This document shows, piece after piece, positions 6,321-14,086 of a DNA stretch of 21,467 nucleotides. Position numbers and translations under genes: made by a program. This stretch comes from a virus: positions 1 through 21,467 of IMG/VR virus record IMGVR_UViG_3300004369_000178, one strand, 5' to 3'. How positions within the stretch are numbered: position 1 is the first letter of the stretch; each line of letters opens with the position of its first letter. The notes under the pieces were generated by a model. The model saw only the letters and a program-made list of their open reading frames with translations, was not told the DNA's origin and made no database searches.

Positions 6321-6321
6321 T
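6312..6321 (+). repeat. Direct repeat TTTAAATAAT, right border of the 44/62 insertion
   Basis: Second copy of the repeat at 4211-4220, 2101 bases downstream. It spans the 47-aa gene stop and the first bases of gp62. Collapse of the two copies would place the gp44 stop directly on the gp62 start (TAATG). Confidence 0.5.
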
Positions 6322-6700
6322 GGAACTAAAGGACTATCTCTATAGTATTAATCAATCAAAAAAGAATCTACTTGATGATAATGAGGATGCTGTAAGAAAG
6401 TATCCTCCTTTTATTATCAATAAGTGTCTGTCTGGATTTACTGATAGCATTCTCTTTGCTAACGAGATGAACAAGTATCATCAGTTGGATAAGAAGATGC
6501 AATATGACTTTTACATAAATAGTTTGAAGCCTAGAAAGCGTTTTACGCCGTGGGTGAGAAAAGAAACTCTTGAGCATCTTGAATTGGTGAAGCAATATTA
6601 TGGTTATAGCCATAACAAAGCCGTCGCCGCATTGAGGATTCTCACGAATTCTGAACTAGATGAGATTAAAAAACTATTAGATACAGGCGGACAAAGATGA
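6320..6700 (+). CDS. 62: Clamp loader small subunit gp62
   Basis: A 126-residue protein, shorter than T4 gp62 (187) but of the size seen in cyanophages. Recognisable segments are PPFIINKCLSGFTDSILFANEMNKYH (29-54), which matches the gp62 core pattern of hydrophobic 'NKCLS' and 'ANEMN', and KKMQYDFYINSLKPRKRF (58-75). With four gp44 subunits it forms the clamp loader; gp62 itself has no ATPase motif. In T4 it is next to 44; here six genes separate them. It overlaps regA in an ATGA. Confidence 0.88.
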   Translation: MELKDYLYSINQSKKNLLDDNEDAVRKYPPFIINKCLSGFTDSILFANEMNKYHQLDKKMQYDFYINSLKPRKRFTPWVRKETLEHLELVKQYYGYSHNKAVAALRILTNSELDEIKKLLDTGGQR

Positions 6701-7119
6701 CAACTGAAATTGAAGTACAGTGGCAACCCGCTGATATGGTGGAAGTGAGTTTGTCCGAACCAGATGACTTTCTAAAGGTTCGTGAGACACTCACCCGTAT
6801 CGGAGTTGCTTCCCGTAAAGAACGTAAACTATATCAATCCTGTCACATTCTACACAAACAGGGTAGATATTATATTGTGCATTTTAAAGAACTGTTTGCT
6901 CTTGATGGCAAGAAGACAAACTTTACTTTGAATGATCTTCAGAGACGTAACCGTATTGCACAACTGCTATCAGACTGGGGACTGGTTGCTATTGTTGATG
7001 CTACTGCCATTGAAGATGTGGCACCTCTCAATCAGATTAAAGTTCTTGCTTTTAAAGATAAGGATGAATGGAATCTTGAGTCCAAGTACAACATCGGTCG
7101 AAAGAAAACGGAAGTGTAA
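6697..7119 (+). CDS. regA: Translational repressor RegA
   Basis: The protein aligns along its length with T4 RegA: EPDDFLKVRETLTRIGVA, LYQSCHILHKQGRYYIVHFKE and the DWGL...I block are near-identical to the T4 pattern. RegA binds mRNA at initiation sites of early genes (in T4 including 45, 44 and regA itself) and blocks ribosome entry. From ATG 6697 it is 140 residues, with about 13 extra N-terminal residues compared with T4 (122 aa). ATG 6736 (MVEVSLSEPDDF) would match the T4 start better, but 6697 forms an ATGA with gp62, and no clear ribosome-binding site precedes 6736. A terminator follows. Confidence 0.93.
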   Translation: MTTEIEVQWQPADMVEVSLSEPDDFLKVRETLTRIGVASRKERKLYQSCHILHKQGRYYIVHFKELFALDGKKTNFTLNDLQRRNRIAQLLSDWGLVAIVDATAIEDVAPLNQIKVLAFKDKDEWNLESKYNIGRKKTEV

Positions 7120-7134
7120 ACCGAATAAAAGTGT

Positions 7135-7160
7135 GCGGGGCTCAACACCCCGCTTTTTTT
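7135..7160 (+). terminator. Rho-independent terminator after regA
   Basis: A 6-bp stem (GCGGGG 7135-7140 with CCCCGC 7148-7153), a 7-base loop and seven T residues (7154-7160). It closes the replication operon that ends with regA. Confidence 0.88.
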
Positions 7161-7169
7161 GTTTTCTAT

Positions 7170-7175
7170 TATAAT
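7170..7175 (+). promoter_or_regulatory. -10 box (TATAAT) upstream of hsp20
   Basis: A perfect TATAAT lies ten bases after the regA terminator T-run. At the usual distance the -35 region would fall in the terminator stem (about 7147-7152) and does not match TTGACA, so this promoter may be weak or need an activator. The leader to ATG 7235 is about 55 bases, with AAGGAG at 7222-7227. Confidence 0.45.
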
Positions 7176-7234
7176 TAGTAGTGGATGCCGTAAAGGGTCC
7201 ATTAACAACTCTCGCTTACTTAAGGAGACTATCA

Positions 7235-7711
7235 ATGAATAAATACGCTTGGGACGTTTACTCTCCCTTCTATGTGGGATTGGATGATGTTTTCCACAGA
7301 CTCGAATCGATGACGAGTCATAACAAAAACTATCCGCCCTACAATTTAATCAAGCATGACACCGCTAATTACGAAATCGAAATCGCTTTGGCGGGCTTTA
7401 AAAAAGATGAGATCGAAGTATCTACTGAATCAAACATTCTCCGAGTTGCCAGCAAAGATACGAGAACAGATCCTAATGTCGAGTATCTCCACAAAGGATT
7501 ATCCAAGAGATCTTTCTTGAATACATGGCAACTATCTGATGATATTCGTGTGACTGATGTAGATTTTGCGGACGGTTTACTGCGTATTTCGCTGGAAAAA
7601 ATTATTCCAGAACACCAAAAGCGAATCACTTATACTATCGGTTCAACTAAAGATCCTCAATTCTTGACTGAAGATAGAAATTCAAATTTTCCTGGAGAAA
7701 ATACTCTATAA
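7235..7711 (+). CDS. Small heat-shock protein Hsp20
   Basis: A 158-residue alpha-crystallin-type chaperone. The alpha-crystallin domain spans roughly 33-133: PPYNLIKHDTANYEIEIALAGFKKDEI, ILRVASKD, then the hallmark DGLLRISL (113-120, G-x-L). An I-x-I-like motif (ITYTI, 131-135) follows. It binds unfolding proteins without ATP; cyanophage Hsp20 is thought to protect phage or host proteins during infection, with the target unknown. ATG 7235 is chosen because of AAGGAG eight bases upstream; the open frame further upstream crosses the promoter. It is expressed from its own unit between two terminators. A late-promoter motif overlaps its stop codon. Confidence 0.92.
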   Translation: MNKYAWDVYSPFYVGLDDVFHRLESMTSHNKNYPPYNLIKHDTANYEIEIALAGFKKDEIEVSTESNILRVASKDTRTDPNVEYLHKGLSKRSFLNTWQLSDDIRVTDVDFADGLLRISLEKIIPEHQKRITYTIGSTKDPQFLTEDRNSNFPGENTL

Positions 7712-7714
7712 ATA
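7707..7714 (+). promoter_or_regulatory. T4-type late promoter motif TATAAATA
   Basis: A perfect TATAAATA, the T4 late -10 sequence, overlaps the hsp20 stop codon. Transcription would start near 7720, only about 60 bases before the terminator at 7739-7781, so the product would be a short RNA or would depend on read-through. Confidence 0.5.
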
Positions 7715-7738
7715 TATTTGAATATCGTCGGCGCAGAC

Positions 7739-7781
7739 AGAGGGGTAACTGGCCAAATCCAGTTGACACCCCTCTTTTTTT
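7739..7781 (+). terminator. Terminator after hsp20, merged with a promoter
   Basis: An 8-bp outer stem (AGAGGGGT 7739-7746 with ACCCCTCT 7768-7775), a 6-bp inner stem (AACTGG 7747-7752 with CCAGTT 7759-7764), a GAC bulge at 7765-7767, and seven Ts at 7775-7781. It should end hsp20 transcripts. Confidence 0.88.
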
Positions 7782-7791
7782 GTGTTATCAT
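7763..7791 (+). promoter_or_regulatory. Strong sigma70-type promoter with -35 inside the terminator hairpin
   Basis: A perfect TTGACA (7763-7768), a 17-base spacer and TATCAT (7786-7791) with an extended -10 TG (7783-7784). The -35 box is the 3' side of the terminator hairpin, and the spacer contains the T-run. It should drive the 7816 gene and, through coupling, gp43, uvsX, gp41 and mazG. The leader of about 18 bases has no Shine-Dalgarno sequence. Confidence 0.8.
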
Positions 7792-7815
7792 ACTATTATC
7801 CATTTCGTATAAACT

Positions 7816-8214
7816 ATGGCTACATCTATTGTTGTGCTCCAAACTGGTGAGCGTGTTATTACTGACTTGCAAGAGATGCGAGAGAACAATGACCCAGAGG
7901 GCAAACCTGTATGCCTGGTCATGATTCGACCTTACATCTTGAGTGTAGAGAAAACTGTTGGTGACCCCTCTTCACAAGAAGTTCAGGTTCGTTTCAGCAA
8001 ATGGCTTCCATACTCCACTGATACCGAATTTAAAGTGGCGTTCTCTACACTTATCTCCATCGGTGCTCCTGATCCTGGACTAATTGAAGCTTACAACAAC
8101 ACTGTTGCACAGGCAGAAGCAGCAGAAGCAGCTGCTACTCGCACTGAAGTGACTCCAGCACCTGCTGCTGAAACTGGTTTCGTTCCTAATGATGCTGAAA
8201 CTGCTCAAGTTTGA
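7816..8214 (+). CDS. Small beta-rich protein, possible Sm-like family, copy B (132 aa)
   Basis: The N-terminal ~95 residues follow the order of motifs in the 4729 protein: IVVLQTGERVITDL (compare LVRFRSGEDVICDL), then VRFSKWLPYS, TEFKVAF and PDPGLIEAYN (compare PWSPL, IEFTVP, PNPSIVEQYE). An alanine/glutamate-rich tail (AEAAEAAATRTEVTPAPAAE) is extra and probably disordered. No established function; an Sm/Lsm-like fold is my inference from the strand pattern. It is the first gene after the strong promoter at 7763-7791, which suggests early, high expression. Confidence 0.65.
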   Translation: MATSIVVLQTGERVITDLQEMRENNDPEGKPVCLVMIRPYILSVEKTVGDPSSQEVQVRFSKWLPYSTDTEFKVAFSTLISIGAPDPGLIEAYNNTVAQAEAAEAAATRTEVTPAPAAETGFVPNDAETAQV

Positions 8215-8446
8215 CGGGCACTGGCTCGTCGCAGAGGTTGAAGAGATTCCTGGTGTAGAGTTCGGAGACCCCGACTGTGTGCTAAAATACCCATGTGAAG
8301 TGAGCGGGGATGGAGCAGTGCCCTTCCCCGAGTTCAGTGACGACCGAGAGATTGCTGTTCGTTCATCGGACATCACTCTCATCTGCGAACCATCTGCTAT
8401 GTTCGCAGCACTATATTATGATCTGAAAGACAAAGAGGACGAATGA
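8189..8446 (+). CDS. Small protein, possible third Sm-like paralogue, copy C (85 aa)
   Basis: ATG 8189 (or 8192) lies 26 bases inside the previous gene in another frame; the stop overlaps gp43 as ATGA. The sequence LLKFDGHWLVAEVEEI, then DCVLKYPCEV, FPEFSDDREIAVRSSDI and ICEPSAMFAALYYD follows the motif order of the 4729 protein (strand, glycine turn, strand, aromatic-Pro, E-I-x-V, EP-x-x-x-x-x-x-Y). Similarity is weaker than between the other two, and I call it a paralogue with caution. Its position directly before the polymerase and coupled to it suggests a link to gp43 expression or function. Confidence 0.6.
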   Translation: MMLKLLKFDGHWLVAEVEEIPGVEFGDPDCVLKYPCEVSGDGAVPFPEFSDDREIAVRSSDITLICEPSAMFAALYYDLKDKEDE

Positions 8447-10935
8447 AGTTTTACACCAGTGTTGAACAATCTGGAAACAACATTTTTGTGAGAGGATATC
8501 AAGATGGTAGAGCGTTTGAAGATAAGGTAAAGTTCAACCCTACTCTTTATCTACCATCCCTTAAACCTACAGATTGGAAGACACTGGACGGTAAATATGT
8601 GCGTCCTGTACAACAGGGTACTATCAAAGATGCCAAGCAATTCATTGAAGAACACAAAGAGATCCCTGACTTTGAGATCTGTGGTCAAACACGCTTCCTG
8701 AATCAATACATTTTTGATCAGTATCCTGAAGAGGAGATGAAGTACGATATCAATCAGATTCGTGTCTTCACTGTTGATATTGAAACTGGTGCCGAGAACG
8801 GATTCCCAGACATCGAGTCGGCTGATCAGGAGATCTTGCTGATCTCCCTGAAAGACTCCCACACTGGTAAGATCTCTGTCTTCGGTACACGTCCATTCAA
8901 GAACACAGAGAAGGACGTTCATTACATGCACTTCCAGACGGAAGAGGGTATGCTCAAGGCATTCCTTCACTGGTGGTCTGGCAACTGTCCCGATGTTATC
9001 ACTGGTTGGAACGTACAGTTGTTCGATATTCCGTATATCGTCCGTCGCATTGAACGTATCCTGGGAGAAAAAGAGGCGAGACTTCTATCTCCATGGAAAA
9101 ATATTTTCTGTAGGGAAGTCTATATCAAAGGCAGGAAGAACATTGCCTATGATATTACTGGTGTGGCTACGCTTGATTACTTTGAGTTGTATCGTAAGTT
9201 CACGTATACCAACCAGGAATCATATCGTCTTGACCACATTGCATTTGTAGAACTTGGTCAGAACAAACTGGATCACAGTGAGTATGATACCTTCAAAGAG
9301 TTCTATGATAATGACTGGCAGAAATTTGTAGAGTACAACATCATTGACGTTCGCCTGGTTGACAGGTTGGATGACAAGATGAAGCTACTTGAACTTGCTA
9401 TCACCATGGCGTATGATGCCAAGGTGAACTTTGAGGACGTGTATTCACAGGTCCGCATGTGGGATAACATCATTTATGTTTATCTCGCACGTCGCAACAT
9501 TGCTATCCCTCCTAAACATGAAAGTAGAAAGGACAACAAGTATGCTGGGGCGTATGTTAAAGAACCTATTCCAGGAATTTATGACTGGGTGGTTTCTTTT
9601 GACCTCAACTCCCTGTACCCTCACCTCATTATGCAGTACAACCTCTCGCCAGAGACGTTGTTACCAGTTAAGCATCCCTCGGCTAACGTCGAGAGACTCC
9701 TAAATCAAGAGATTGATTTGAGTGATCTAGATGGCAAGACTGTGTGTGCTAACGGCACATACTACGACACCACATTTCGTGGTTTCTTGCCAGAATTGAT
9801 GGACAAAATCTATCAAGAACGTACTATCTACAAGAAGAAGATGCTTGCTGCCAAGCAGCAGTATGAGAAGACTCCTACCGTCGAGTTGCAGAAAGAAATC
9901 TCTCGCTGTAACAACATTCAGATGGCAAGGAAGATCCAACTCAACTCCGCTTATGGTGCTATCGGCAATGAACACTTCCGATACTACCGTTTGGAGATTG
10001 CAGAAGCGATTACAACATCAGGTCAGTTGTCTATCCGTTGGATCAGTAACAAAACCAATGCATATCTAAACAAGATTCTGAAGACAAATGATGTTGATTA
10101 CGTTATTGCTTGCGATACCGATTCTATGTATCTTAATCTCGGTCCTTTGGTCGAGGCTGTATTCAAGGGACGAGAGACAAATGATGAAATCATTGTTGGG
10201 TTCCTTGACAAGGTGTGTCAGGTGGAATTTGAAAAGTTTATTGAAAGTTCTTACCAAGAGCTCGCCAATTATGTTCGGGCATACGAACAGAAGATGAAAA
10301 TGAAGCGGGAGAATATCGCTTCAAAGGGTATCTGGACCGCCAAGAAGCGATACATTCTCAACGTCTGGGACAGTGAGGGTGTTCGCTACTCTGAAGCCAA
10401 GATGAAAATCTGTGGCATGGAGACGGCACGTTCATCTACCCCCGCATTCTTCCGCAATAAGCTCAAAGAGGCATACAAGATCATCATCAATGGTTCTAAT
10501 GATGATGTCCTTGAGTACATTGATAAGGTAAAGACCGATACCCGTAAGCAAGAGTATGCAGACATCGCTTTTCCTCGCGGTGTAAACAATCTGGACAAGT
10601 ATCGTAGTCATGCTGACATCTATAACAAAGGAACACCTATCCATGTTCGTGGTGCCTTGCTCTATAATCATTATGTGAAAAAGCATAAGGTCGAGCATAA
10701 GTATGCTAAAATACAGGAAGGTGAAAAGATCAAGTTCTTGTACTTGAAAGAACCAAACCCTATTGGTGAGAATGTAATCTCATTCATGGGACGTATTCCT
10801 ACCGAGTTCAATGTAGAAAAGTACATTGATTATAACCTGCAGTTTGACAAGTCGTTCTATGAACCTCTTAAGAATGTTCTAAATTGTATCGGTTGGAGCA
10901 GTAAGAAAACAGTATCACTTCTATCATTCTTTTAA
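8443..10935 (+). CDS. 43: DNA polymerase gp43 (family B)
   Basis: An 830-residue family B polymerase (T4 gp43 is 898). The 3'-5' exonuclease is intact: ExoI TVDIETG (D112, E114), ExoII NVQLFD (D195), ExoIII YNIID (Y298, D302). Polymerase motifs are A DLNSLYP (D387), [10 protein letters not shown] (497-505) and C DTDS (D558, D560), with [10 protein letters not shown] downstream. The C-terminal [11 protein letters not shown] resembles a clamp-binding peptide for gp45. The gene is uninterrupted, with no intron or split as found in some relatives. It starts in an ATGA overlap and is followed after one base by uvsX. Confidence 0.97.
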   Translation: MKFYTSVEQSGNNIFVRGYQDGRAFEDKVKFNPTLYLPSLKPTDWKTLDGKYVRPVQQGTIKDAKQFIEEHKEIPDFEICGQTRFLNQYIFDQYPEEEMKYDINQIRVFTVDIETGAENGFPDIESADQEILLISLKDSHTGKISVFGTRPFKNTEKDVHYMHFQTEEGMLKAFLHWWSGNCPDVITGWNVQLFDIPYIVRRIERILGEKEARLLSPWKNIFCREVYIKGRKNIAYDITGVATLDYFELYRKFTYTNQESYRLDHIAFVELGQNKLDHSEYDTFKEFYDNDWQKFVEYNIIDVRLVDRLDDKMKLLELAITMAYDAKVNFEDVYSQVRMWDNIIYVYLARRNIAIPPKHESRKDNKYAGAYVKEPIPGIYDWVVSFDLNSLYPHLIMQYNLSPETLLPVKHPSANVERLLNQEIDLSDLDGKTVCANGTYYDTTFRGFLPELMDKIYQERTIYKKKMLAAKQQYEKTPTVELQKEISRCNNIQMARKIQLNSAYGAIGNEHFRYYRLEIAEAITTSGQLSIRWISNKTNAYLNKILKTNDVDYVIACDTDSMYLNLGPLVEAVFKGRETNDEIIVGFLDKVCQVEFEKFIESSYQELANYVRAYEQKMKMKRENIASKGIWTAKKRYILNVWDSEGVRYSEAKMKICGMETARSSTPAFFRNKLKEAYKIIINGSNDDVLEYIDKVKTDTRKQEYADIAFPRGVNNLDKYRSHADIYNKGTPIHVRGALLYNHYVKKHKVEHKYAKIQEGEKIKFLYLKEPNPIGENVISFMGRIPTEFNVEKYIDYNLQFDKSFYEPLKNVLNCIGWSSKKTVSLLSFF

Positions 10936-10936
10936 T

Positions 10937-11968
10937 ATGGATTTTCTATCGCAAGTAATTAAGGATAGCAAAAATGAGTTTGCTTCTCTTGTATCTGATG
11001 GCATTGCTGCTGGTGACGTTGAAAGTTTCGTTGATACTGGCAGTTACATCTTTAATGCCTTGGTTAGTGGCTCCATTTTTGGAGGCATTCCTTCTAATAA
11101 AATTACAGCCCTGGCAGGAGAAAGCGGGACTGGCAAGACTTTCTTTTGCCTTTCTGTTGTTCGTAATTTCCTTGACCTTGATCCTGATGCTGGCGTCTTA
11201 TATTTTGAAACCGAGTCTGCCATTAGTAAGCAGATGATTGAGAGTCGTGGCATTGACTCCAAGCGTATGGTCATTTTCCCTGTCAATACAGTGGAGGAGT
11301 TTCGTACCCAGGCAGTCAGGATCATTGACAAATATATGGAACAACCAAAAGAGGATCGCAAACCACTGATGTTTGTGCTAGACTCTCTTGGTATGCTAGC
11401 CACCAACAAAGAGGTTGAGGATGCGTCGAACGACAAGAACGTTCGCGATATGACCAAGGCACAACTTATCAAGTCTTGTTTCAGAATCCTCACATTGAAG
11501 CTTGGCAAGGCTAATATACCTATGTTAGTTACCAATCACACCTATGATGTCGTCGGTTCTTATGTCCCTACAAAAGAAATGGGGGGAGGCAGTGGACTCA
11601 AGTATTCTGCTAGCACAATCGTATATCTCGGAAAGAGAAAGGAAAAAGATGGAACGGATCTCGTCGGAAACATTGTCAAATGCGAGGCTAAAAAGTCTCG
11701 TTTGACCAGAGAAGGATCAAAAATTGAGACACGTCTGTTCTTTGATGAGCGTGGACTTGAGAGACACTATGGACTCCTTGAATTGGGAGAGCGAGCAGGA
11801 CTGTGGAAAAACACTGCTGGTCGCTACGAGATTGACGGCAAGAAAGTGTATGCAAAGGCAATCCTAAAGGACCCCGAGACATACTTTACTGAAGAGATTC
11901 TTGCCAAACTAGATAAACAAGCACAACGCGAATTTTTGTACGGAGCAGATGATGACGGAGAGTCTTGA
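10937..11968 (+). CDS. uvsX: RecA-like recombinase UvsX
   Basis: A 343-residue RecA-family protein (T4 UvsX is 391). Walker A is GESGTGKT (61-68), the catalytic glutamate lies in YFETE (E91), Walker B is LMFVLDS (144-150), and [20 protein letters not shown] (199-218) covers the loop 2 DNA-binding region. It pairs and exchanges strands for repair and recombination-primed replication, normally with UvsY and gp32, which are not in this window. One base separates it from gp43, and gp41 starts 20 bases before its end, so the three are co-expressed. Confidence 0.95.
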   Translation: MDFLSQVIKDSKNEFASLVSDGIAAGDVESFVDTGSYIFNALVSGSIFGGIPSNKITALAGESGTGKTFFCLSVVRNFLDLDPDAGVLYFETESAISKQMIESRGIDSKRMVIFPVNTVEEFRTQAVRIIDKYMEQPKEDRKPLMFVLDSLGMLATNKEVEDASNDKNVRDMTKAQLIKSCFRILTLKLGKANIPMLVTNHTYDVVGSYVPTKEMGGGSGLKYSASTIVYLGKRKEKDGTDLVGNIVKCEAKKSRLTREGSKIETRLFFDERGLERHYGLLELGERAGLWKNTAGRYEIDGKKVYAKAILKDPETYFTEEILAKLDKQAQREFLYGADDDGES

Positions 11969-13340
11969 GCAAACCATCTTAAGAAATCTGATATGCAGTG
12001 AGGACTACTTTCGTAAGGTAGTTCCCTTCCTAAAGAAAGAATACTTTCAGGACCAGCATCAACAGGTTATCTTTGATGAGATTCAAGACTTCGCTGGAAA
12101 ATATGATAAGTTCCCTACAAAGGAAGTGCTAATCTTACAATTGCAACAGAGAAATGACCTCACTGAAGAAACTTATCAAGCGTCTGTTCACCAGATCAAC
12201 GCCTTCACAGACGAATGGGTTGACACCAAGTGGCTCACTGACGCCACAGAAAAATGGTGCCAAGAACGAGCAGTCTACAACGCCATCTTACGGTCTATCA
12301 AGATCGCAGAAGGAGGCGATAAGGAAGTATCAAAGGACGCGATACCAGGCATACTCCAAGAGGCCCTGGCAGTATCTTTCAACGAACACATCGGACACGA
12401 CTACGTACAAAATGTAGCAGAACGCTACGACTATTATCACCTTGAGGAGCACAAGATCCCGTTTGATATTGACAAACTGAATCTTGTAACTAAAGGTGGT
12501 CTACCTAACAAGACACTCAACGTTGCCCTTGCTGGTACAGGTGTTGGTAAGTCTTTGTTCATGTGTCACATGGCATCTTCATGCCTATCCATTGGGTATA
12601 ATGTGCTGTATATCACAATGGAGATGGCAGAAGAGAAGATTGCTGAACGTATTGACGCTAACCTTCTCAATGTAAACATCCAAGAGATCGGCTCTATTCC
12701 AGAAGACATCTTCAAGAATAGGGTTAATGAGATTGGTAGGAAGTCTCAAGGTAAGTTGATTATCAAAGAGTATCCTACTGCTGCTGCTCATACTGGGCAC
12801 TTCAAATCTCTGTTGAATGATCTGTCACTTAAAAAAGATTTCAGACCCAACATTATCTTTGTTGACTATCTGAATATCTGTGCTTCATCTCGATATAAAG
12901 GACACATTGTGAACTCCTATACTTATGTCAAGGCAATCGCTGAAGAACTTCGTGGTCTTGCTGTTGAGCATGATCTTCCTATTGTTACTGCTACCCAAAC
13001 TACTCGTAGTGGATTTGGCAATAGTGATGTGGACCTTACTGACACTTCTGAAAGTTTTGGTTTGCCTGCTACTGCCGACCTTATGCTTGCTCTTATATCA
13101 ACGGAAGAGCTAGAGCAGTCTGGTCGCATTATGATTAAGCAACTTAAGAACAGATACAATGATCTCACCTATTATCGCCGCTTCACTGTGGGTATTGACA
13201 GGGCGAAGATGAAGCTGTATAATGTTGATGACTCCGAAGGCGACCTAACTTCTGAACCAGAAGATGAAACCTACGAAGCACTTGAGGAGATCTCAACCAA
13301 ACAATCACGACTCGATAAATTTTCCCAATTCGTTATATGA
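11949..13340 (+). CDS. 41: Replicative helicase gp41 (DnaB family)
   Basis: A 463-residue protein (T4 gp41 is 475) with an N-terminal helical domain and a RecA-like core: Walker A AGTGVGKS (195-202), [10 protein letters not shown] (221-230, with the H1a glutamate), Walker [10 protein letters not shown] (302-310, D306) and the sensor glutamine in TATQTT (Q350). It forms a hexamer that unwinds DNA 5'-3' and works with primase gp61, which is not in this window. ATG 11949 or 11952 may start it; both lie within the uvsX end, consistent with coupling. The stop overlaps mazG as ATGA. Confidence 0.95.
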   Translation: MMTESLEQTILRNLICSEDYFRKVVPFLKKEYFQDQHQQVIFDEIQDFAGKYDKFPTKEVLILQLQQRNDLTEETYQASVHQINAFTDEWVDTKWLTDATEKWCQERAVYNAILRSIKIAEGGDKEVSKDAIPGILQEALAVSFNEHIGHDYVQNVAERYDYYHLEEHKIPFDIDKLNLVTKGGLPNKTLNVALAGTGVGKSLFMCHMASSCLSIGYNVLYITMEMAEEKIAERIDANLLNVNIQEIGSIPEDIFKNRVNEIGRKSQGKLIIKEYPTAAAHTGHFKSLLNDLSLKKDFRPNIIFVDYLNICASSRYKGHIVNSYTYVKAIAEELRGLAVEHDLPIVTATQTTRSGFGNSDVDLTDTSESFGLPATADLMLALISTEELEQSGRIMIKQLKNRYNDLTYYRRFTVGIDRAKMKLYNVDDSEGDLTSEPEDETYEALEEISTKQSRLDKFSQFVI

Positions 13341-13741
13341 CCATTAATTTCTCTCGCTACGAAAAGTTTGTAGATGCAGTTACCTCCGACGCTTCTACTG
13401 ATTTTGTTGCGCTTTCTGATCGCCTCGTCGAACTTGATTCTAAAGGTGCCAATATTGAACGACTTCTCACTGCTGGCGTTGGCATTAATGCTGAAGGTGG
13501 TGAGTTCCTTGAGATCATTAAGAAGATGGTCTTCCAAGGTAAGCCTTGGAACGACGACAATCGAGAGCATCTCATTATTGAGTTGGGTGATCTTATGTGG
13601 TACGTAGCACAAGCGACCCAGGCACTTGGAATTTCTTTTGAGGAAGTGCTTGCAACTAACGTAAAAAAGTTGGAAAAACGTTACCCTGGTGGATCATTTG
13701 ACATCTACTACTCGGAGAACCGTTCCGAGGACGATCGTTAA
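13337..13741 (+). CDS. mazG: MazG-type nucleotide pyrophosphohydrolase
   Basis: A 134-residue all-alpha NTP pyrophosphatase. The metal site is EGGE (E53, E56) and ELGD (E82, D85), the family's E-x-x-E ... E-x-x-D pattern with the expected spacing, and NVKKLEKRYPGG (108-119) is the usual C-terminal helix. It hydrolyses NTPs or dNTPs to NMP and pyrophosphate. In cyanophages MazG was proposed to lower ppGpp or to clean nucleotide pools; sequence alone does not decide. It is the last gene of the gp43-uvsX-gp41 operon. No terminator is visible directly after it. Confidence 0.9.
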   Translation: MTINFSRYEKFVDAVTSDASTDFVALSDRLVELDSKGANIERLLTAGVGINAEGGEFLEIIKKMVFQGKPWNDDNREHLIIELGDLMWYVAQATQALGISFEEVLATNVKKLEKRYPGGSFDIYYSENRSEDDR

Positions 13742-13758
13742 AAAATAATTAAAAGACC

Positions 13759-13786
13759 TTGTTTTGTGGTGGTTTCCTGATAAAAT
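13759..13786 (+). promoter_or_regulatory. Promoter for the 69-aa gene and tRNA-Ser
   Basis: TTGTTT (13759-13764), a 16-base spacer and TAAAAT (13781-13786), preceded by an extended -10 TG (13778-13779). Spacer length and distance to the ATG (21 bases) equal those of the cobS promoter. The leader ends gcaaccaccac and has no Shine-Dalgarno sequence. Confidence 0.6.
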
Positions 13787-13807
13787 ATATACAGCAGCAA
13801 CCACCAC
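13766..13807 (+). repeat. 9-bp inverted repeat spanning the -10 box
   Basis: GTGGTGGTT (13766-13774) and its exact complement AACCACCAC (13799-13807) lie 24 bases apart. The -10 box is between them, and the right arm ends at the base before ATG 13808. It may be an operator or a DNA-level structure; the initiated RNA would contain only the right arm. Confidence 0.55.
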
Positions 13808-14017
13808 ATGATCAACCTCCACGAACGCTACGGACACTACCTGAACAGCAACAGAAAACATGACATCACAGGTGAACGTGTCCTGGGTTACGGATGGGAA
13901 GATAATGGCAAGGACATTTGTGGGTATTATGTGCTCACTGAAAAACATAGAATGCTCTTTGACTTGTCGGGAGTATTCCAATACAAGGAAGGGTGGTCGA
14001 GTGGTTTAAGGCTCTAG
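13808..14017 (+). CDS. 69-aa hypothetical protein ending inside tRNA-Ser
   Basis: ATG 13808 directly follows the promoter and inverted repeat. The product has aromatic-rich strands (GYGWEDNGKDICGYYVLTEKHRMLFDLSGVFQY) and no recognised family. Its last ten codons and stop (TAG 14015-14017) are the first 31 bases of the tRNA gene, so the C-terminal residues GWSSGLRL are dictated by tRNA sequence. Either the tRNA was inserted and truncated an older protein, or the gene ended here by chance. RNase P cutting at 13986/13987 would leave an mRNA without a stop codon. Confidence 0.55.
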   Translation: MINLHERYGHYLNSNRKHDITGERVLGYGWEDNGKDICGYYVLTEKHRMLFDLSGVFQYKEGWSSGLRL

Positions 14018-14071
14018 TCTTGAAAACTAGCGAAGTGAGAGCTTCCGTGGGTTCGAATCCCACCCCTTCCG
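13987..14071 (+). tRNA. tRNA-Ser (anticodon UGA)
   Basis: A complete class II tRNA can be folded by eye. The acceptor stem is GGAAGGG (13987-13993) with CCCTTCC (14064-14070) and discriminator G 14071. The anticodon stem CTAGT/ACTAG encloses the loop CTTGAAA with anticodon TGA at 14021-14023. The long variable arm (14031-14046, GAAG/CTTC) is typical of serine tRNA, and the T arm is GTGGG-TTCGAAT-CCCAC. CCA is not encoded. It reads UCA and other UCN codons, probably supplementing the host supply for phage genes. Phage tRNAs are common in cyanomyoviruses. Confidence 0.95.
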
Positions 14072-14086
14072 TTTTGCGCTATGATA

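Noticed and set aside
7181-7234. Longer N-terminus for Hsp20
   Set aside because: It would be read through the leader and the AAGGAG ribosome-binding site; ATG 7235 matches the usual Hsp20 start.
8551-8970. A 139-residue open frame on the - strand within gp43
   Set aside because: It is a shadow of the polymerase gene; gp43 carries all its catalytic motifs in the + frame.
14080-14085. TATGAT as a second promoter -10 after tRNA-Ser
   Set aside because: No -35 box is found at 15-19 bases upstream, and the region is tRNA sequence.
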